In this document: positions 13,262-13,377 of the stretch, piece after piece
Layout: each line of letters opens with the position of its first letter
How positions within the stretch are numbered: the stretch's first letter is position 1
Source of the DNA: Clostridium sp. CAG:632
GTDB taxonomy: Bacteria; Bacillota; Clostridia; Lachnospirales; Lachnospiraceae
Reading direction: 5' to 3'
Assembly (NCBI GenBank): GCA_000431515.1
Contig: HF991336.1
Span: forward strand, 1-13,377
DNA length: 13,377 bases
The notes under the pieces: model-generated
The model's input: only the letters and a program-made list of their open reading frames with translations
Told to the model about the DNA's origin: nothing
Databases searched by the model: none
Translations under genes and position numbers: made by a program

Positions 13262-13344
13262 ATTGTCTAAAAAATGCTCGCACATAGTAATTACTAAGTG
13301 TGACCAGCTTTTTGTAACATTAGAAAACAGCTGGATTGGACAAT
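13262..13344. other. Nested palindromes in the gene-free right end
   Basis: Outer arms ATTGTC (13262-13267) and GACAAT (13339-13344) are perfect complements. Inside lie the 12-base palindrome TAGTAATTACTA (13285-13296), flanked by CACA and TGTG, and CCAGCT (13304-13309) with AGCTGG (13329-13334) extended by T/A pairs. This could be a replication or transfer origin, an element end or a decayed transposon. The rest of 13198-13377 shows no gene that I can support. Confidence 0.45.
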
Positions 13345-13377
13345 GAGTTTTTAATGGCTGGGTAAAGGCAAATAAGA

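Larger units (their letters stand above)
9865..13377. mobile_element. Decayed integrative (mobilisable or conjugative) element remnant at tRNA-Pro
   Basis: After the tRNA-Pro 3' end come a frameshifted tyrosine recombinase, cargo-like genes and a truncated HUH Rep with an RNase H-like fragment. These are typical modules of integrative elements in clostridia. The integrase next to a tRNA gene marks the likely left end (attL). The right end is not defined: no second copy of the tRNA 3' segment was seen in the window, so the element either continues past 13377 or has lost its end. No relaxase, coupling protein or conjugation gene is visible. Confidence 0.5.

Noticed and set aside
9865..13377. 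A second copy of the tRNA-Pro 3' end (attR)
   Set aside because: I looked for repeats of the T-arm and acceptor segment (TTCGAATCACG, CATTCCG) to the right of the integrase and found none, so no attachment-site pair is claimed.
1..13377. CRISPR array, rRNA genes, or intact insertion sequences
   Set aside because: No regularly spaced identical repeats, no rRNA-like sequence and no transposase frame were seen anywhere in the window.

Overview
The window looks like a chromosomal segment from a low-to-moderate GC Firmicute, most likely a gut clostridium of the Lachnospiraceae type. Reasons: strong AGGAGG-type ribosome binding sites, TTG and GTG starts, sigma-A type promoters, tRNA genes without encoded CCA, and a gene set (PrdX-like deacylase, sce7726 protein, clostridial MazF-like protein with a long insert, HUH Rep with an HHH motif) that I associate with that group. 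A perfect parS (ParB-binding) palindrome at 14-29 suggests that the segment lies in the origin-proximal part of the chromosome. Genus-level placement is not supportable from the sequence alone.

Bases 1-9916 are mostly ordinary core genome. On the + strand lie the tail of an upstream gene carrying parS, a prolyl-tRNA editing-type protein overlapping a LURP-one-like protein, then mntP (Mn efflux) and an sce7726-family PD-(D/E)XK protein. A bidirectional terminator (about 2407-2435) separates these from a leftward operon read as D-Ala-D-Ala carboxypeptidase, a DegS-like histidine kinase and argS. The kinase is interrupted by an amber codon inside a 27-bp in-frame tandem duplication; without the stop it would run on and overlap the argS start. 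Divergent from that operon is trmB under a perfect-consensus promoter; its last codons are also tandemly duplicated (24 bp). Then come tRNA-Lys(CTT), a GH1 beta-glucosidase and tRNA-Pro(CGG), each with a recognisable promoter or -10 element; both tRNA genes also have a clear terminator.

From the 3' side of tRNA-Pro to the end, the sequence reads as a decayed integrative element. It holds a tyrosine recombinase gene broken by two frameshifts and pointing at the tRNA, helically phased TGTCAAAAT-type repeats between tRNA and integrase, and, at the other side, an N-terminally truncated and frameshifted rolling-circle Rep followed by a short RNase H-like fragment. Between these dead mobility genes sits an apparently intact two-gene unit: a DUF4177 protein and a 277-aa MazF/PemK-like protein with a roughly 120-residue insert. 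Facing it is a 38-codon ORF with its own terminator. The intergenic region between them carries repeated TCGAAAA motifs. That unit is the best candidate for an undescribed system. The last 180 bases contain no gene I recognise but hold a nested set of palindromes. No second copy of the tRNA-Pro 3' end (attR) was seen inside the window.
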